NCBI GenBank assembly: GCA_036378315.1
Contig: DASUWU010000044.1
Location: 16,912 to 80,911 of the forward strand
Reading direction: 5' to 3'
Source: CALAED01 sp036378315
GTDB taxonomy: Bacteria; Actinomycetota; Actinomycetes; Streptosporangiales; Streptosporangiaceae
Length of the DNA: 64,000 nucleotides
The translations under genes were made by a program, and so were the position numbers. Numbering within the stretch: the first letter of the stretch is position 1; every line of letters begins with the position of its first letter. This document shows, piece by piece, positions 15,724-23,959 of the stretch. The notes below the pieces were generated by a model. It was not told the origin of the DNA and did not search any database. It worked only from the letters and a program-made list of their open reading frames with translations.

Positions 15724-16641
15724 GCCGGCCGGTCCCGGCAGCCCCGAAAGTCCCGAAAGTCCCGACAGGGCCGACAGGGCCGCCAGGGCGCGCCCGACCG
15801 GCTCGCGGCGCGGCGGGCGCAGGGGCGACCGCACGGCCGGGTCGTCGATGAGCCCGACCTGGGCGAGCGCCGCCTTCAGCACGCCGGGCGCCGGCTCGGC
15901 GAACAGCGCGGTCACCAGCGGCAGCAGCCGCTCGTGCAGCGTCCTGGCCAGGTCCACGTCCCCGGTCCTGGCCGCGTCGGCCAGCGCCGCGTACGCCGCC
16001 GGCGCGAGGTTGGCGGAGGCGGTGATGCCGCCGGCGGCGCCGAGCTGCAGCATCGGATAGAGGAAGGCGTCGTCGCCGCACAGGATGGCGGCGTCAGGTC
16101 CGGCGCCGGCGAACAGGGCCAGCGTGCCGGGGTCGATCCCGCCAGGGCAGTGCTTCATGCCGGCGACGTACTCCTCGGCCAGCAGCCGCAGCAGCGTCTC
16201 AGGGCCCGGCGCGCAGCCGGTGCGGTACGGGATGTTGTAGGGGATCAGCGGCACGTCGACGGCGGCCCCGATGGCCGCGAAGTGTTCGAGCACGCCCTCG
16301 TCGGAGGGTCTGAGGTAGTAGGGGACCACGACCAGGAGGGCGTCGGCGATCTCGGCGCACTCCATGGCCTGCCGGATGGAGTTCTCCGTGCCGATCGTGC
16401 CGGTGCCGACCGTGAGCGGCACGCCGTGCTCGTCGCCGATCTTCCTGCACAGCCGCAGCACGGCGCCCTGCTCCTGCGGCGTGAGCATGGCGGCCTCGCC
16501 GGTCGTGCCGAGCGCGACCAGGCCGGCCGCGCCGCGCTCCAGACAGTGCCTGGCCAGCCGCTCGAGCGATGCCGCGTCCACAGCGCCGGACGGGGTGAAC
16601 GGGGTGACGAGGGAGACGTGGATGCCGTTCAGAGGACTCAC
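15673..16641 (-). CDS. Dihydrodipicolinate synthase/N-acetylneuraminate lyase family protein
   Basis: 322 residues. The TIM-barrel aldolase signatures are GTTGEA (45-50), Y135 in YNIPYRTG and the Schiff-base lysine K163 in AGMKHCPGG. It could be a true DapA (lysine and diaminopimelate synthesis) or a related pyruvate-dependent lyase; the divergent LysR gene argues for an inducible catabolic or special role. The final 45 residues (ALSGLSGLSGLPGPAG, then a Gly tail) exceed the family length and come from a 9-base repeat that overlaps the hemL 3' end. Confidence 0.85.
   Translation of the reverse strand: MSPLNGIHVSLVTPFTPSGAVDAASLERLARHCLERGAAGLVALGTTGEAAMLTPQEQGAVLRLCRKIGDEHGVPLTVGTGTIGTENSIRQAMECAEIADALLVVVPYYLRPSDEGVLEHFAAIGAAVDVPLIPYNIPYRTGCAPGPETLLRLLAEEYVAGMKHCPGGIDPGTLALFAGAGPDAAILCGDDAFLYPMLQLGAAGGITASANLAPAAYAALADAARTGDVDLARTLHERLLPLVTALFAEPAPGVLKAALAQVGLIDDPAVRSPLRPPRREPVGRALAALSALSGLSGLSGLPGPAGSGLAGGGSGGGPGRVR
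15746..15790. repeat. 9-base tandem repeat at the DapA-like 3' end
   Basis: Units of CCCGAAAGT and then GACAGGGCC repeat in phase with codons and give the LSGLSGL tail on the reverse strand. Probably slippage-derived. Confidence 0.65.
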
Positions 16642-16702
16642 AGGGTTGATCTTCCCCGGCCCCCAAATTTAGGACAAGCGACTTTATGTTAAGGCCATTG
16701 TG

Positions 16703-16708
16703 TAGAGT
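16703..16708 (+). promoter_or_regulatory. -10 box of leaderless promoter for the LysR gene
   Basis: TAGAGT ends six bases before the ATG at 16715. No ribosome site is present. Confidence 0.5.
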
Positions 16709-16714
16709 TGCTAC

Positions 16715-17635
16715 ATGCTCGATCTGGAGCGGCTCCGCGCGCTGAACGCGGTCGCGACGTACGGCACGGTCAGCGCCGCGGCGGATGCCCTGCACGTCAC
16801 CACGTCGGCGGTCTCGCAGCAGCTCGCCAAGCTGGAACGCGAGACCGGGCAGAAGCTGCTGGAACGCAACGGCCGCGGCGTCCGGCTGACCGACGCGGCC
16901 GAACTGCTGGTCCGGCACGCCGAGCGGATCCTCGCCCTGGTGGAAGAGGCGCAGTCCGACCTGGAGGCGCACCGCGGCGCCGCGGTCGGCGAGCTGACGC
17001 TCGCCGCCTTTCCCACGGCCATCCGCGGTCTGGTCGTCGCGGCGCTCGCCAGGCTCCGCGCCGAGCACCCGCAGCTGTGCGTCAGGGTGCTCGAGGCCGA
17101 TCCGAGCGACAGCATGCCGCGGGCGGCCCGCGGCGAGCTGGACGTGGCGATCGTCCAGGACTGGAACAACGAGCCGCTGGCGCTGCCCGACGGCCTGGTC
17201 AAGGGCCATCTGTGCGACGACCTGGCCGACGTCGCGCTGCCGGCCGACCATCCGCTGGCCGGCCGGGAGAGCGTCGAGCTGAAGGAGCTCGCCGGCGACC
17301 GGTGGGTCAGCTCGACCCCCGACAGCATCTGCTACGACTGGCTGACCCATACGCTGCGCTCGGTGGACAGCGAGCCGGGTATCGACCACATGGCCTACGA
17401 GTACGAGAGCCAGCTGGCGCTGGTCGCCGCCGGGTTCGGGGCGGCCGTGCTGCCGCGGCTCGGCGGCCGCGATATTCCGGCCGGCGTCCGGGTGCTGCCC
17501 CTGCGGCCGCTGCTGATCCGGCGCATCTACGCGGTGTGGCGCGCCGAGGCGGCCCGCCGGCCGGCCATCCGCGCCGCCGTCGAGGCGCTGCGCGCGGTCG
17601 CGCCTGCCCCGCCGCCAGAGCTGTCCGGTGGATGA
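16715..17635 (+). CDS. LysR family transcriptional regulator
   Basis: 306 residues. Residues 1-62 are the LysR winged helix (LERLRALNAVATYGTVSAAAD, TTSAVSQQLAKLE, LLERNGRGVRLT). Residues 90-295 form the periplasmic-binding-protein-like effector domain (LTLAAFPTAIRGLV, LVAAGFGAAVLPRL). It is divergent from the DapA-like gene across 73 bases, the usual arrangement in which a LysR protein controls its neighbour with the neighbour's substrate as inducer. The inducer is unknown. Confidence 0.93.
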   Translation: MLDLERLRALNAVATYGTVSAAADALHVTTSAVSQQLAKLERETGQKLLERNGRGVRLTDAAELLVRHAERILALVEEAQSDLEAHRGAAVGELTLAAFPTAIRGLVVAALARLRAEHPQLCVRVLEADPSDSMPRAARGELDVAIVQDWNNEPLALPDGLVKGHLCDDLADVALPADHPLAGRESVELKELAGDRWVSSTPDSICYDWLTHTLRSVDSEPGIDHMAYEYESQLALVAAGFGAAVLPRLGGRDIPAGVRVLPLRPLLIRRIYAVWRAEAARRPAIRAAVEALRAVAPAPPPELSGG

Positions 17636-17755
17636 CGCGCCGGCCCCCGCCGTGGGGGAAATCCCTGCTACGGATAACCGGGAGTCGCGCAATCCTGTGG
17701 CGAGAATTCGGTGGCGCCGCACGGAATAACGAGAGGCAAGGGCCACCAAAGGAAA

Positions 17756-17786
17756 CCCCCGTTCCGTGATGTGCGGGGAACGGGGG
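17756..17786. terminator. Bidirectional terminator hairpin
   Basis: CCCCCGTTCC (17756-17765) and GGAACGGGGG (17777-17786) form a perfect 10-base stem. It lies between the convergent LysR and DUF397 genes. Confidence 0.75.
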
Positions 17787-17800
17787 CGGGGACTCGAGCG

Positions 17801-18007
17801 TTATAGGTCCAGGTCTCCGGACTTCACGCGAGCGACGAGCGAACCCAGCTCGCGACGGCTGAAGACCAGCTCGGGCCCGCCGGGGTTCTTGGAGTCCCGC
17901 ACGCCCACTGCGGTGGACAGGTCGGCAAGCTCGACGCACGAGCCGCCTTCCTGGCCGCTGTATCTGCTCTTCCGCCACTCGATCGAGTCGGAATCCCGGG
18001 TGATCAC
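17801..18007 (-). CDS. DUF397 domain protein
   Basis: 68 residues. WRKSRYSGQEGGSCVELADL followed by VGVRDSKNPGGPELVFSRRE is the DUF397 signature. These small actinobacterial proteins are nearly always coded next to an XRE regulator, which they are thought to antagonise, as BldB/WhiJ-type pairs do in development. Here the ATG overlaps the stop of the XRE gene by four bases, so the two are translationally coupled. Confidence 0.93.
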   Translation of the reverse strand: MITRDSDSIEWRKSRYSGQEGGSCVELADLSTAVGVRDSKNPGGPELVFSRRELGSLVARVKSGDLDL

Positions 18008-18813
18008 ATACCCTCCAATATGTTGCGAATCAGCCGCTCCGAGCCCTCGGTCGACAAGGCGGCGAACGTGACCAGATCGAACGTCATCTTCAGCCCTTCG
18101 ACCTCCGGATGTTGTTCGATCGCATGGCCATGACCGTTCACGCTCTCGACGAATCCGATATCCGGCCCGTCGTCGAAGCTGAAGATCGTGAATACGCCAG
18201 AAGGGTAGACCGGCGCCCCCGCGGGAAGGGCGTGAACGTTGATATTGGGCTCACGCGAGACGTCCAAAATGTGCTCCAGCTGCTCCTTTGTTATCTCAAT
18301 GCTGCCAACTATCTCCCTGAGCGCGACCTCGCGTATGACGAACACCAGCCACGGGGGGTCGTCCCGGTGGAGGACCGCCTGCCGGCTCATGCGGGAGGCG
18401 ACCATCTGGTCGAGCGCGCTGTCCCGCTGGCCGGCCCTGAGAACATGGCGGGCGTACGACTCGGTCTGGAGCAGGCCCGTGACGAGAAGCGGATCGTAGA
18501 TTCTTATGGACGCGGCATGCTGCTCGAGATCCGCGTACGGCCGGAACCATCCGGGCAAACCTTCCTTGGCCGCGAGCGGCTGTAGTTCCTGGAAGGTTTC
18601 TTCCGTCCCGAAGTAGGCGTCGATCGCGGCCGCGGTGTCGATCGTGGCGACCTGGGCGGCGGTCTCGATCTTGCTGATCAGGTCGCCCGAGCAGTGCAGT
18701 TCGTCGGCGAGCTTGACCTGCGACATGCCCCGTTCATCACGAAGTCTGCGCAGTTTGTAGCCAAAAAGCGCGGCCGCGGACTCGGTTGGATCTTGTCTCT
18801 TGCGGTTCACCAC
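18004..18813 (-). CDS. XRE family regulator with DUF5753 domain (WhiJ-like)
   Basis: 269 residues from the GTG at 18813. Residues 15-70 are the helix-turn-helix (LFGYKLRRLRDERGMSQVKLADEL, SKIE). The rest is the DUF5753 ligand-type domain (IRIYDPLLVTGLLQTESYARHVL, RMSRQAVL, FDDGPDIGFVES). The reading frame stays open upstream, but those residues show no family likeness and overlap the divergent ATPase gene. GTG at 18813 has GGAG eight bases ahead; the next codon, GTG at 18810, is also possible. It forms a three-gene module with DUF397 and the divergent anti-sigma-like ATPase, common in mycelial actinobacteria. Confidence 0.92.
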   Translation of the reverse strand: MVNRKRQDPTESAAALFGYKLRRLRDERGMSQVKLADELHCSGDLISKIETAAQVATIDTAAAIDAYFGTEETFQELQPLAAKEGLPGWFRPYADLEQHAASIRIYDPLLVTGLLQTESYARHVLRAGQRDSALDQMVASRMSRQAVLHRDDPPWLVFVIREVALREIVGSIEITKEQLEHILDVSREPNINVHALPAGAPVYPSGVFTIFSFDDGPDIGFVESVNGHGHAIEQHPEVEGLKMTFDLVTFAALSTEGSERLIRNILEGM

Positions 18814-18925
18814 GAGTTCGGCTCCAATCCATCGAGTCGGGCCAAGTTCGCTCCAGTGGCGACGGTAGTCGCTGAGCGCGACGATATGGACACGTCCAGC
18901 GAGATCTCTATGGAAGACGTGCGTC

Positions 18926-19321
18926 ATGTCCGTGCCCATGCCTGATGAATCGTGCGGCGAGGCGGCGATCGATCTGTGTCCCGAGCCGCGGTCGCCGGCC
19001 GCGGCCCGCGCCTTCGTCCGGCATTGGATGGACGAGCTCGGCTTCCCCTGGCTCGTCGAGGACGCCGCGCTCATCGCCGTGGAGATGGTGACCAACGCGG
19101 TCAGGGACGCGCCGGGCGGGCCGATCCGGCTGTCGCTGCGGCTGTCCGCCGGCCGGCCGGTCATCGAGGTGCGGGACTGCTCGCCGGTGCTGCCCGTGCG
19201 TCAACCACCCGACGTCGTCGCCGAGACCGGGCGGGGTCTGCACATCATGGACGCGCTCGCTGAGGAGATCGGCTGGCACCGGTGCGGCCAGGGGAAGGTC
19301 GTCTGGGCCGCCCTGCGGTGA
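18926..19321 (+). CDS. RsbW-like ATP-binding protein (anti-sigma factor-type histidine kinase fold)
   Basis: 131 residues. The GHKL ATPase boxes are visible: the N-box LIAVEMVTNAVRDAP and the G-box ETGRGLHIMDAL. The protein has no dimerisation or sensor part, like the many free-standing HATPase_c_2 proteins that neighbour XRE-DUF397 pairs in Streptomyces and relatives. These may be anti-sigma factors or kinases of antagonist proteins; the partner is not in this window. It is divergent from the XRE gene. Confidence 0.9.
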   Translation: MSVPMPDESCGEAAIDLCPEPRSPAAARAFVRHWMDELGFPWLVEDAALIAVEMVTNAVRDAPGGPIRLSLRLSAGRPVIEVRDCSPVLPVRQPPDVVAETGRGLHIMDALAEEIGWHRCGQGKVVWAALR

Positions 19322-19369
19322 GGGGGCCGCGGGGCGGCCGCAGCCGGGGATCACGGCCGCAGCCGGGGA

Positions 19370-20236
19370 TCAGCGGACGGCGATGGCGATGACGCCGCCC
19401 GCGATGGCCGCCGCGGCGACGACGCGGCGCCGCAGGTTCTCCTCGGCGAGCAGGCGGCCGCCGAGCGCCACCCCGATGAGCACGCTGATCTCCCGTGCCG
19501 GCGCGATCGCGCTCACGTCGCTGAACGTGAGCGCCGTCAGGACGAGGATGTACGACAGCGGCATCAGCACGGCGCAGGAGATGACGTACGGCCTGCGCCG
19601 CGCCCACAGGTCCTTCATGAGGTCGCGGCGCCGGTCGGTGAGCGCGAGCGGAGCCATCATCCCGAGCCGCGTCAGATCCCCGCTCCAGTCGTACAGCAGC
19701 GGCGGGATGCCGAGCGCGGACACGGCATGCTTGTCCCACAGCGTGTAGAGGGCGATGAACAGCCCCGTCGCCAGGCCGAACCAGACGGCGGTCGCCGGCG
19801 ACCCGAGCCGGCGGTCCGGCAGCCCGAGCGCGAACACGCCCGCCCCGACGAGCACGATTCCGGCCGCGCCCCACGCGCCGGGCCGTTCACCGAAGAACAG
19901 CACGGCGGCCAGGCTGGAGAGCATCGGCCCTGTGCCGCGGGCCAGCGGGTACACCAGCGACAGGTCGCCGTGCCGGTAACCGCGCTGCAGCAGCAGGAAG
20001 TACGCCAGGTGCAGCGTGCCGTTGCCGGCGATGAAACCCAGCTGGACCCACCCGAACGCCGGTCGCGCCAAGACGCCGACCGCCACCGCGATGGGCGCGT
20101 ACAGGGCGGCCGAGCAGGCTCCGACCAGCCAGAGGTAGGCGACGGCGTCGAAGCCGGCCAGCCGTTTGGCCATCAGGTTCCAGCCGGCGTGCGAGACGGC
20201 GGCGAGGAGGATGAGGACGATCGCGGCGGCGCTCAA
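19370..20236 (-). CDS. EamA/DMT family transporter
   Basis: 288 residues with about ten membrane helices and two internally similar EamA halves (SHAGWNLMAKRLAGFD near the start; FIALYTLWDKHAVSALG in the middle). Such proteins export small metabolites; the substrate is unknown. The frame is open further upstream, but TTG at 20236 is preferred because AAAGGAG lies seven bases ahead of it. Divergent from the histidine phosphatase gene. Confidence 0.88.
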   Translation of the reverse strand: MSAAAIVLILLAAVSHAGWNLMAKRLAGFDAVAYLWLVGACSAALYAPIAVAVGVLARPAFGWVQLGFIAGNGTLHLAYFLLLQRGYRHGDLSLVYPLARGTGPMLSSLAAVLFFGERPGAWGAAGIVLVGAGVFALGLPDRRLGSPATAVWFGLATGLFIALYTLWDKHAVSALGIPPLLYDWSGDLTRLGMMAPLALTDRRRDLMKDLWARRRPYVISCAVLMPLSYILVLTALTFSDVSAIAPAREISVLIGVALGGRLLAEENLRRRVVAAAAIAGGVIAIAVR

Positions 20237-20304
20237 TGAGAGGCTCCTTTCTTGCACGGGCACGGGCCGGCCGGCTCCTCCACCGCCGCCGGCACCGGCG
20301 CGGG

Positions 20305-20310
20305 TAGGCT
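20305..20310 (+). promoter_or_regulatory. -10 box upstream of the histidine phosphatase
   Basis: TAGGCT ends nine bases before the ATG at 20320, so the leader would be only about three bases. Confidence 0.4.
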
Positions 20311-20319
20311 GGTGCGGCC

Positions 20320-20958
20320 ATGAGTGAGACGACCGTCGTCCACCTGCTGCGGCACGGCGAGGTGGACAACCCCAAGGGCATCCTGTACGGACGGCTGCCC
20401 GGCTACCACCTGAGCGAGGACGGCGTGCTCATGGCCCAGGCGGTCGCCAAGTGGCTCGCCGGGCGCGACGTGACCGCCCTGTTCTGCTCGCCGCTCGAAC
20501 GCGCGCGGGAGACCGCGGCGCCGATCGCGGAGACGCTCGGCCTGCGGGTGACCGTCGACGAACGGCTGAACGAGGCGACCAACGCCTTCGAGGGAGCCAG
20601 GTTCGGCATGGGCACCGCCGCCCTGCACCGCCCGTCGACCTGGGGGTTGTTGCGCAACCCCTTCCGGCCGTCCTGGGGCGAGCCGTACGAGGAGCAGGCG
20701 GCGCGCATCCTGGCCGCCGCCGCGGCCGCCCGCGACGCGGCCAGCGGGCACGAGGCCGTGTGCGTGACCCACCAGCTGCCGATCTGGGTGGCGCGGCGCA
20801 AGGTCGAGGGCCGCCCGCTGTGGCACCACCCGTCACGCCGGCAGTGCGCGCTGGCCAGCCTCACCAGCCTCACCTACGAAGGCGATGACGTCGTCGCGCT
20901 GACGTACCGCCAGCCGGCGGCGCACCTCATCCGCCGGCCCAGTGTGTCCGGCGCCTGA
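20320..20958 (+). CDS. Histidine phosphatase family protein
   Basis: 212 residues. LLRHGEVD holds the phosphorylated histidine of the RHG motif; LFCSPLERARETA supplies the second arginine, and VCVTHQLPIWV the second catalytic histidine. It belongs to the broad phosphoglycerate mutase-like group of phosphatases; the substrate is unknown. This gene is often found before the cytochrome c maturation operon in actinobacteria, as here. Confidence 0.93.
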   Translation: MSETTVVHLLRHGEVDNPKGILYGRLPGYHLSEDGVLMAQAVAKWLAGRDVTALFCSPLERARETAAPIAETLGLRVTVDERLNEATNAFEGARFGMGTAALHRPSTWGLLRNPFRPSWGEPYEEQAARILAAAAAARDAASGHEAVCVTHQLPIWVARRKVEGRPLWHHPSRRQCALASLTSLTYEGDDVVALTYRQPAAHLIRRPSVSGA

Positions 20959-20984
20959 GGCCGCCTGCACAATAGAGAACCAGT

Positions 20985-20999
20985 ACTACAGCTCGTAGT
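20985..20999. promoter_or_regulatory. Inverted repeat ACTAC-n5-GTAGT upstream of resA
   Basis: ACTACAGCTCGTAGT ends ten bases before the resA GTG. It shares 12 of 15 positions with the perfect palindrome at 26618-26632 near the bldC-like gene. TACA/TGTA-type arms recall operators of the BlaI/CopY family, but no such regulator is in the window. Confidence 0.5.
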
Positions 21000-21008
21000 T
21001 GGAGAGTC

Positions 21009-21608
21009 GTGATCCCCCGAGCGATGACCCCACGGGGTGCCGCGCTGGCCGCCGGCACCGCGGCCGCCGCGGCCTGCCTGCTCGCCGGCTGCGCCGGCAC
21101 CCAGGCGGCGCAGACCGGCCCCGGCGGGAGCGACTCCCGGTACGTGGCCGGCGACGGCAGCAGCCGGGTCATCCCGCCCGCCGAGCGCAAGCCGGCGCCG
21201 GCGGCCCGCGGCACGACGCTCGACGGCAGGCCCATCGACCTCGCCGGCCTGCGCGGCAAGACCGTGGTGGTGAACTTCTGGGCGTCGTGGTGCGCGCCCT
21301 GCCGCGGCGAGGCGCCGGCGCTCGAGCAGGTCTACCGCGAACATCGGGACAAGGGCGTCGCGTTCGTCGGCGTCGACATCAAGGACGACAACGAGCCGGC
21401 CAGGGCGTTCGTCCGCACGTTCAAGGTGGGCTACCCGAGCATCGTCGACCAGGACGGTCAGGTCACGCTGGCGTTCAGGGACGTCCCGCCGAACGCGGTG
21501 CCGAGCACGCTCGTCCTCGACCGCCAGGGCCGTATCGCGGCTCGGGTCATCGGCGCCACCACCTACGACCGGCTCACCACGCTGCTCGGGAAGGTGACCG
21601 GCGGGTGA
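21009..21608 (+). CDS. resA: TlpA/ResA-type thiol-disulfide oxidoreductase lipoprotein
   Basis: 199 residues. The signal sequence ends in a lipobox LLAGC with C28 as the lipidated residue. A thioredoxin fold follows with FWASWCAPCRGEAPAL (C95, C98) and a cis-proline region PNAVPSTLVLD. ResA reduces the apocytochrome c CxxCH cysteines outside the membrane before heme is attached, with electrons from CcdA. It opens the operon, and its TGA overlaps the ccdA ATG. Confidence 0.94.
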   Translation: MIPRAMTPRGAALAAGTAAAAACLLAGCAGTQAAQTGPGGSDSRYVAGDGSSRVIPPAERKPAPAARGTTLDGRPIDLAGLRGKTVVVNFWASWCAPCRGEAPALEQVYREHRDKGVAFVGVDIKDDNEPARAFVRTFKVGYPSIVDQDGQVTLAFRDVPPNAVPSTLVLDRQGRIAARVIGATTYDRLTTLLGKVTGG

Positions 21609-22363
21609 TGATCGGCGCGAGCGTGTCCGACACAGTCACCAGCGGGTCGTTGCTGCTCGCGCTGCCCATCGCCGCGCTGGCCGGGCTCGTCTCGTTCGCC
21701 TCGCCGTGCGTGCTGCCGCTCGTGCCCGGCTACCTCTCCTACGTCACCGGGCTGTCCGGCGCCGACCTGGCGCCCATGGACACCAGGCGCGGCCGGCTGC
21801 TCGCCGGGTGCGCGCTGTTCGTGCTCGGCTTCTCGGTCGTGTTCGTGAGCGCGGGCGCGGTGTTCGGCGGGCTCGGGCGCTGGATGCTCGAGTACGCCGA
21901 CCCGATCTCGCGCGCGCTCGGCGCGGTCACGATCGTGCTCGGCCTGGCCTTCATGGGGCTGCTGCCGCGGCTGCAGCGCACCGTCAAGCCGGGCTGGGTG
22001 CCCGCGGCCGGGCTGGCCGGCGCGCCGCTGCTGGGCGTGCTGTTCGGGCTCGGCTGGACGCCGTGCATCGGCCCGACGCTGGCCGCCGTGCAGGCGCTCG
22101 CGGTCACCGAGGCGAGCGCCACGCGCGGGGCGGTCCTGTCCTTCGCCTACTGCGCCGGGCTCGGGCTGCCGTTCGTCGGCGCGGCGCTGGCCTACCGGCG
22201 GGCGCTGGGCGCGTTCGCCGCGGTCAAGCGGCACTACCAGGTCGTGATGCGGGTCGGCGGGGGCTTGCTGGTAGTGATCGGCGGGCTCCTCGTCACCGGC
22301 CTGTGGGGCGAGCTGACGGTCACCCTGCAGGGGTGGGTCAGCGGATTCGGCACGGTGATCTGA
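21608..22363 (+). CDS. ccdA: Cytochrome c biogenesis protein CcdA
   Basis: 251 residues with six membrane helices. LVSFASPCVLPLVPGYLSY and LGWTPCIGPTLAAV contain the two conserved cysteines that carry reducing power across the membrane to ResA. ATG at 21608 overlaps the resA stop (TGATG); GTG three bases upstream is also in frame. Its stop overlaps a four-codon minicistron made by a 14-base duplication before resB. Confidence 0.95.
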   Translation: MIGASVSDTVTSGSLLLALPIAALAGLVSFASPCVLPLVPGYLSYVTGLSGADLAPMDTRRGRLLAGCALFVLGFSVVFVSAGAVFGGLGRWMLEYADPISRALGAVTIVLGLAFMGLLPRLQRTVKPGWVPAAGLAGAPLLGVLFGLGWTPCIGPTLAAVQALAVTEASATRGAVLSFAYCAGLGLPFVGAALAYRRALGAFAAVKRHYQVVMRVGGGLLVVIGGLLVTGLWGELTVTLQGWVSGFGTVI

Positions 22364-22380
22364 TGGCGGTGATCTGATGG
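22349..22380 (+). repeat. 14-base tandem duplication at the ccdA-resB junction
   Basis: The unit TGATCTGATGGCGG occurs twice in a row around 22357-22384. It doubles the stop/start module, leaving ATG GCG GTG ATC TGA (22363-22377) between ccdA and resB. Confidence 0.6.
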
Positions 22381-23954
22381 CGGAGCCAGGGATTCCCCGC
22401 ATCGGGGTCGCCGGCTGGGCGCGCTGGGGCTGGCGGCAGCTCACCTCGATGCGGACGGCGCTCGTGCTGCTGTTCCTGATCGCGGTCGGCGCCGTCCCCG
22501 GGTCGATGCTGCCGCAGCGCGGGCAGGCGCCGGAAAGGGTGGCCGATTACCTGCAGCGGCACCGCACGCTGGGACCGCTGTTCGACCGGCTGTCGCTGTT
22601 CGACGTGTTCGCCGCCCCCTGGTTCGCCGCGATCTACATCCTGCTGTTCGTCTCGCTCGCCGGATGCGTGATCCCGCGCGCCTGGCGCCATTTCGCGATG
22701 ATCCGCGCCCGCCCGCCGGCGGCGCCGCGGCAGCTGTCCAGGCTGCCGCTGGCCGCGTCGTACGAGACGGCCGCGCCGCCGGCCGAGGTTCTCGCGACGG
22801 CGGCTGGCCGGCTGCGCGGGCGGCGGTTCAGGCTCGAGACCGCGGGCGACGGCGCGACGGGCGGCGCCTGGGTGGCCGCGGAGAAGGGCTACCTGCGCGA
22901 GACCGGCAACCTCGTGTTCCACCTCGCCCTGCTGGCGCTGCTGTTCGCGGTCGGCGCCGGGGCCATGTACGGCTACAAGGGCAACGTGCTGCTCACCGAG
23001 GGCAAGGGGTTCTCCAACACCCTCGCCTACTATGACGCGTTCCGGCCGGGCAGGGAGTTCTCCCCTGGCTCGCTGCCGCCGTTCTCGGTCAGGCTGGACG
23101 ACTTCACGGCGAAGTACGTCGTGACCGGGGAGCGGCGCGGCCAGCCGACCGAGTTTCGTGCCAGGCTGCGGGTCACCGACCGACCTGGCGCGCGGGAACG
23201 GCCGTACGAGCTGCGCGTCAACCACCCGCTGGAGATCGGCGGCGCCAAGGTCTACCTGCTCGGCCACGGCTACGCGCCGACGTTCACCGTACGGGACGGC
23301 CGCGGCCAGGTCGCCTTCCAGGGGCCTGTGCCGTTCCTGCCGGACGACGGGCGGACCTTCACCTCCGAGGGGGTCATCAAGGTCCCGGACGCCGCGCCCA
23401 CCCAGCTCGGCTTCATCGGGCTGTTCTGGCCCACGGCCGCGCCCGACGCCTCTGGCCGGACGACCGTGTCGGCGTTCCCGGCGCCGATCAACCCGATGGT
23501 GGCGCTGTTCCCGTTCAAGGGCGACCTCGGGCTCGACTCCGGCGTCCCGCAGTCCGTCTACAAGCTCGACGCGGCGAGGATGCAACGGATCAACGTCACG
23601 CCGCGGCCGCTGCGGATCGGGGAGACGGTGACGCTGCCCGACGGCGCCGGCTCCGTCACGTACACGGGCTACCGCGAATGGGTGAGCCTGTCGGTCAACC
23701 ACGATCCGGGCCGCGGGCCGGCGCTGGTCGCCGCGATCATCGCGATCGCCGGCATCGTCACCTCGTTCCTCGTCCGCAGGCGGCGGGTGTGGGTGCGCGC
23801 GGCGCGCGTGGCCGAGGGGCGTACGGTGGTCGAGATCGGCGGGCTCGCGCTCGGCGGGACGCATCCGGAGTTCGACGACGTGGTCGCCGACCTGCGTGCC
23901 ACGGCCCTTCCCGTAATGAACGCCGACACGGCCGACCTGGCCGGCAAGGAGTGA
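22377..23954 (+). CDS. resB: Cytochrome c biogenesis protein ResB (Ccs1)
   Basis: 525 residues. Three membrane helices occur near the start (MRTALVLLFLIAVGAVPGSMLPQ; FAAIYILLFVSLAGCVIPRAW; NLVFHLALLALLFAVGAG), then a large outer domain, and a final helix at about 455-475 followed by a basic cytoplasmic tail. The early WRQLTSMRTALVLL and PGSMLPQ segments are family hallmarks. ResB and CcsB together form the system II heme lyase that moves heme outward and attaches it to apocytochrome c. It starts at the second copy of a duplicated start module. Confidence 0.95.
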   Translation: MAEPGIPRIGVAGWARWGWRQLTSMRTALVLLFLIAVGAVPGSMLPQRGQAPERVADYLQRHRTLGPLFDRLSLFDVFAAPWFAAIYILLFVSLAGCVIPRAWRHFAMIRARPPAAPRQLSRLPLAASYETAAPPAEVLATAAGRLRGRRFRLETAGDGATGGAWVAAEKGYLRETGNLVFHLALLALLFAVGAGAMYGYKGNVLLTEGKGFSNTLAYYDAFRPGREFSPGSLPPFSVRLDDFTAKYVVTGERRGQPTEFRARLRVTDRPGARERPYELRVNHPLEIGGAKVYLLGHGYAPTFTVRDGRGQVAFQGPVPFLPDDGRTFTSEGVIKVPDAAPTQLGFIGLFWPTAAPDASGRTTVSAFPAPINPMVALFPFKGDLGLDSGVPQSVYKLDAARMQRINVTPRPLRIGETVTLPDGAGSVTYTGYREWVSLSVNHDPGRGPALVAAIIAIAGIVTSFLVRRRRVWVRAARVAEGRTVVEIGGLALGGTHPEFDDVVADLRATALPVMNADTADLAGKE

Positions 23955-23959
23955 CGAGC

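Noticed and set aside
18814..19164. N-terminal extension of the XRE/DUF5753 regulator
   Set aside because: It would overlap the divergent ATPase gene and adds low-complexity residues before a normal helix-turn-helix.
21478..21487. A third GGGACGTCCC copy
   Set aside because: It is inside the resA coding sequence, where a GC-rich 10-mer can occur by chance; it is not paired with a second copy or a promoter.
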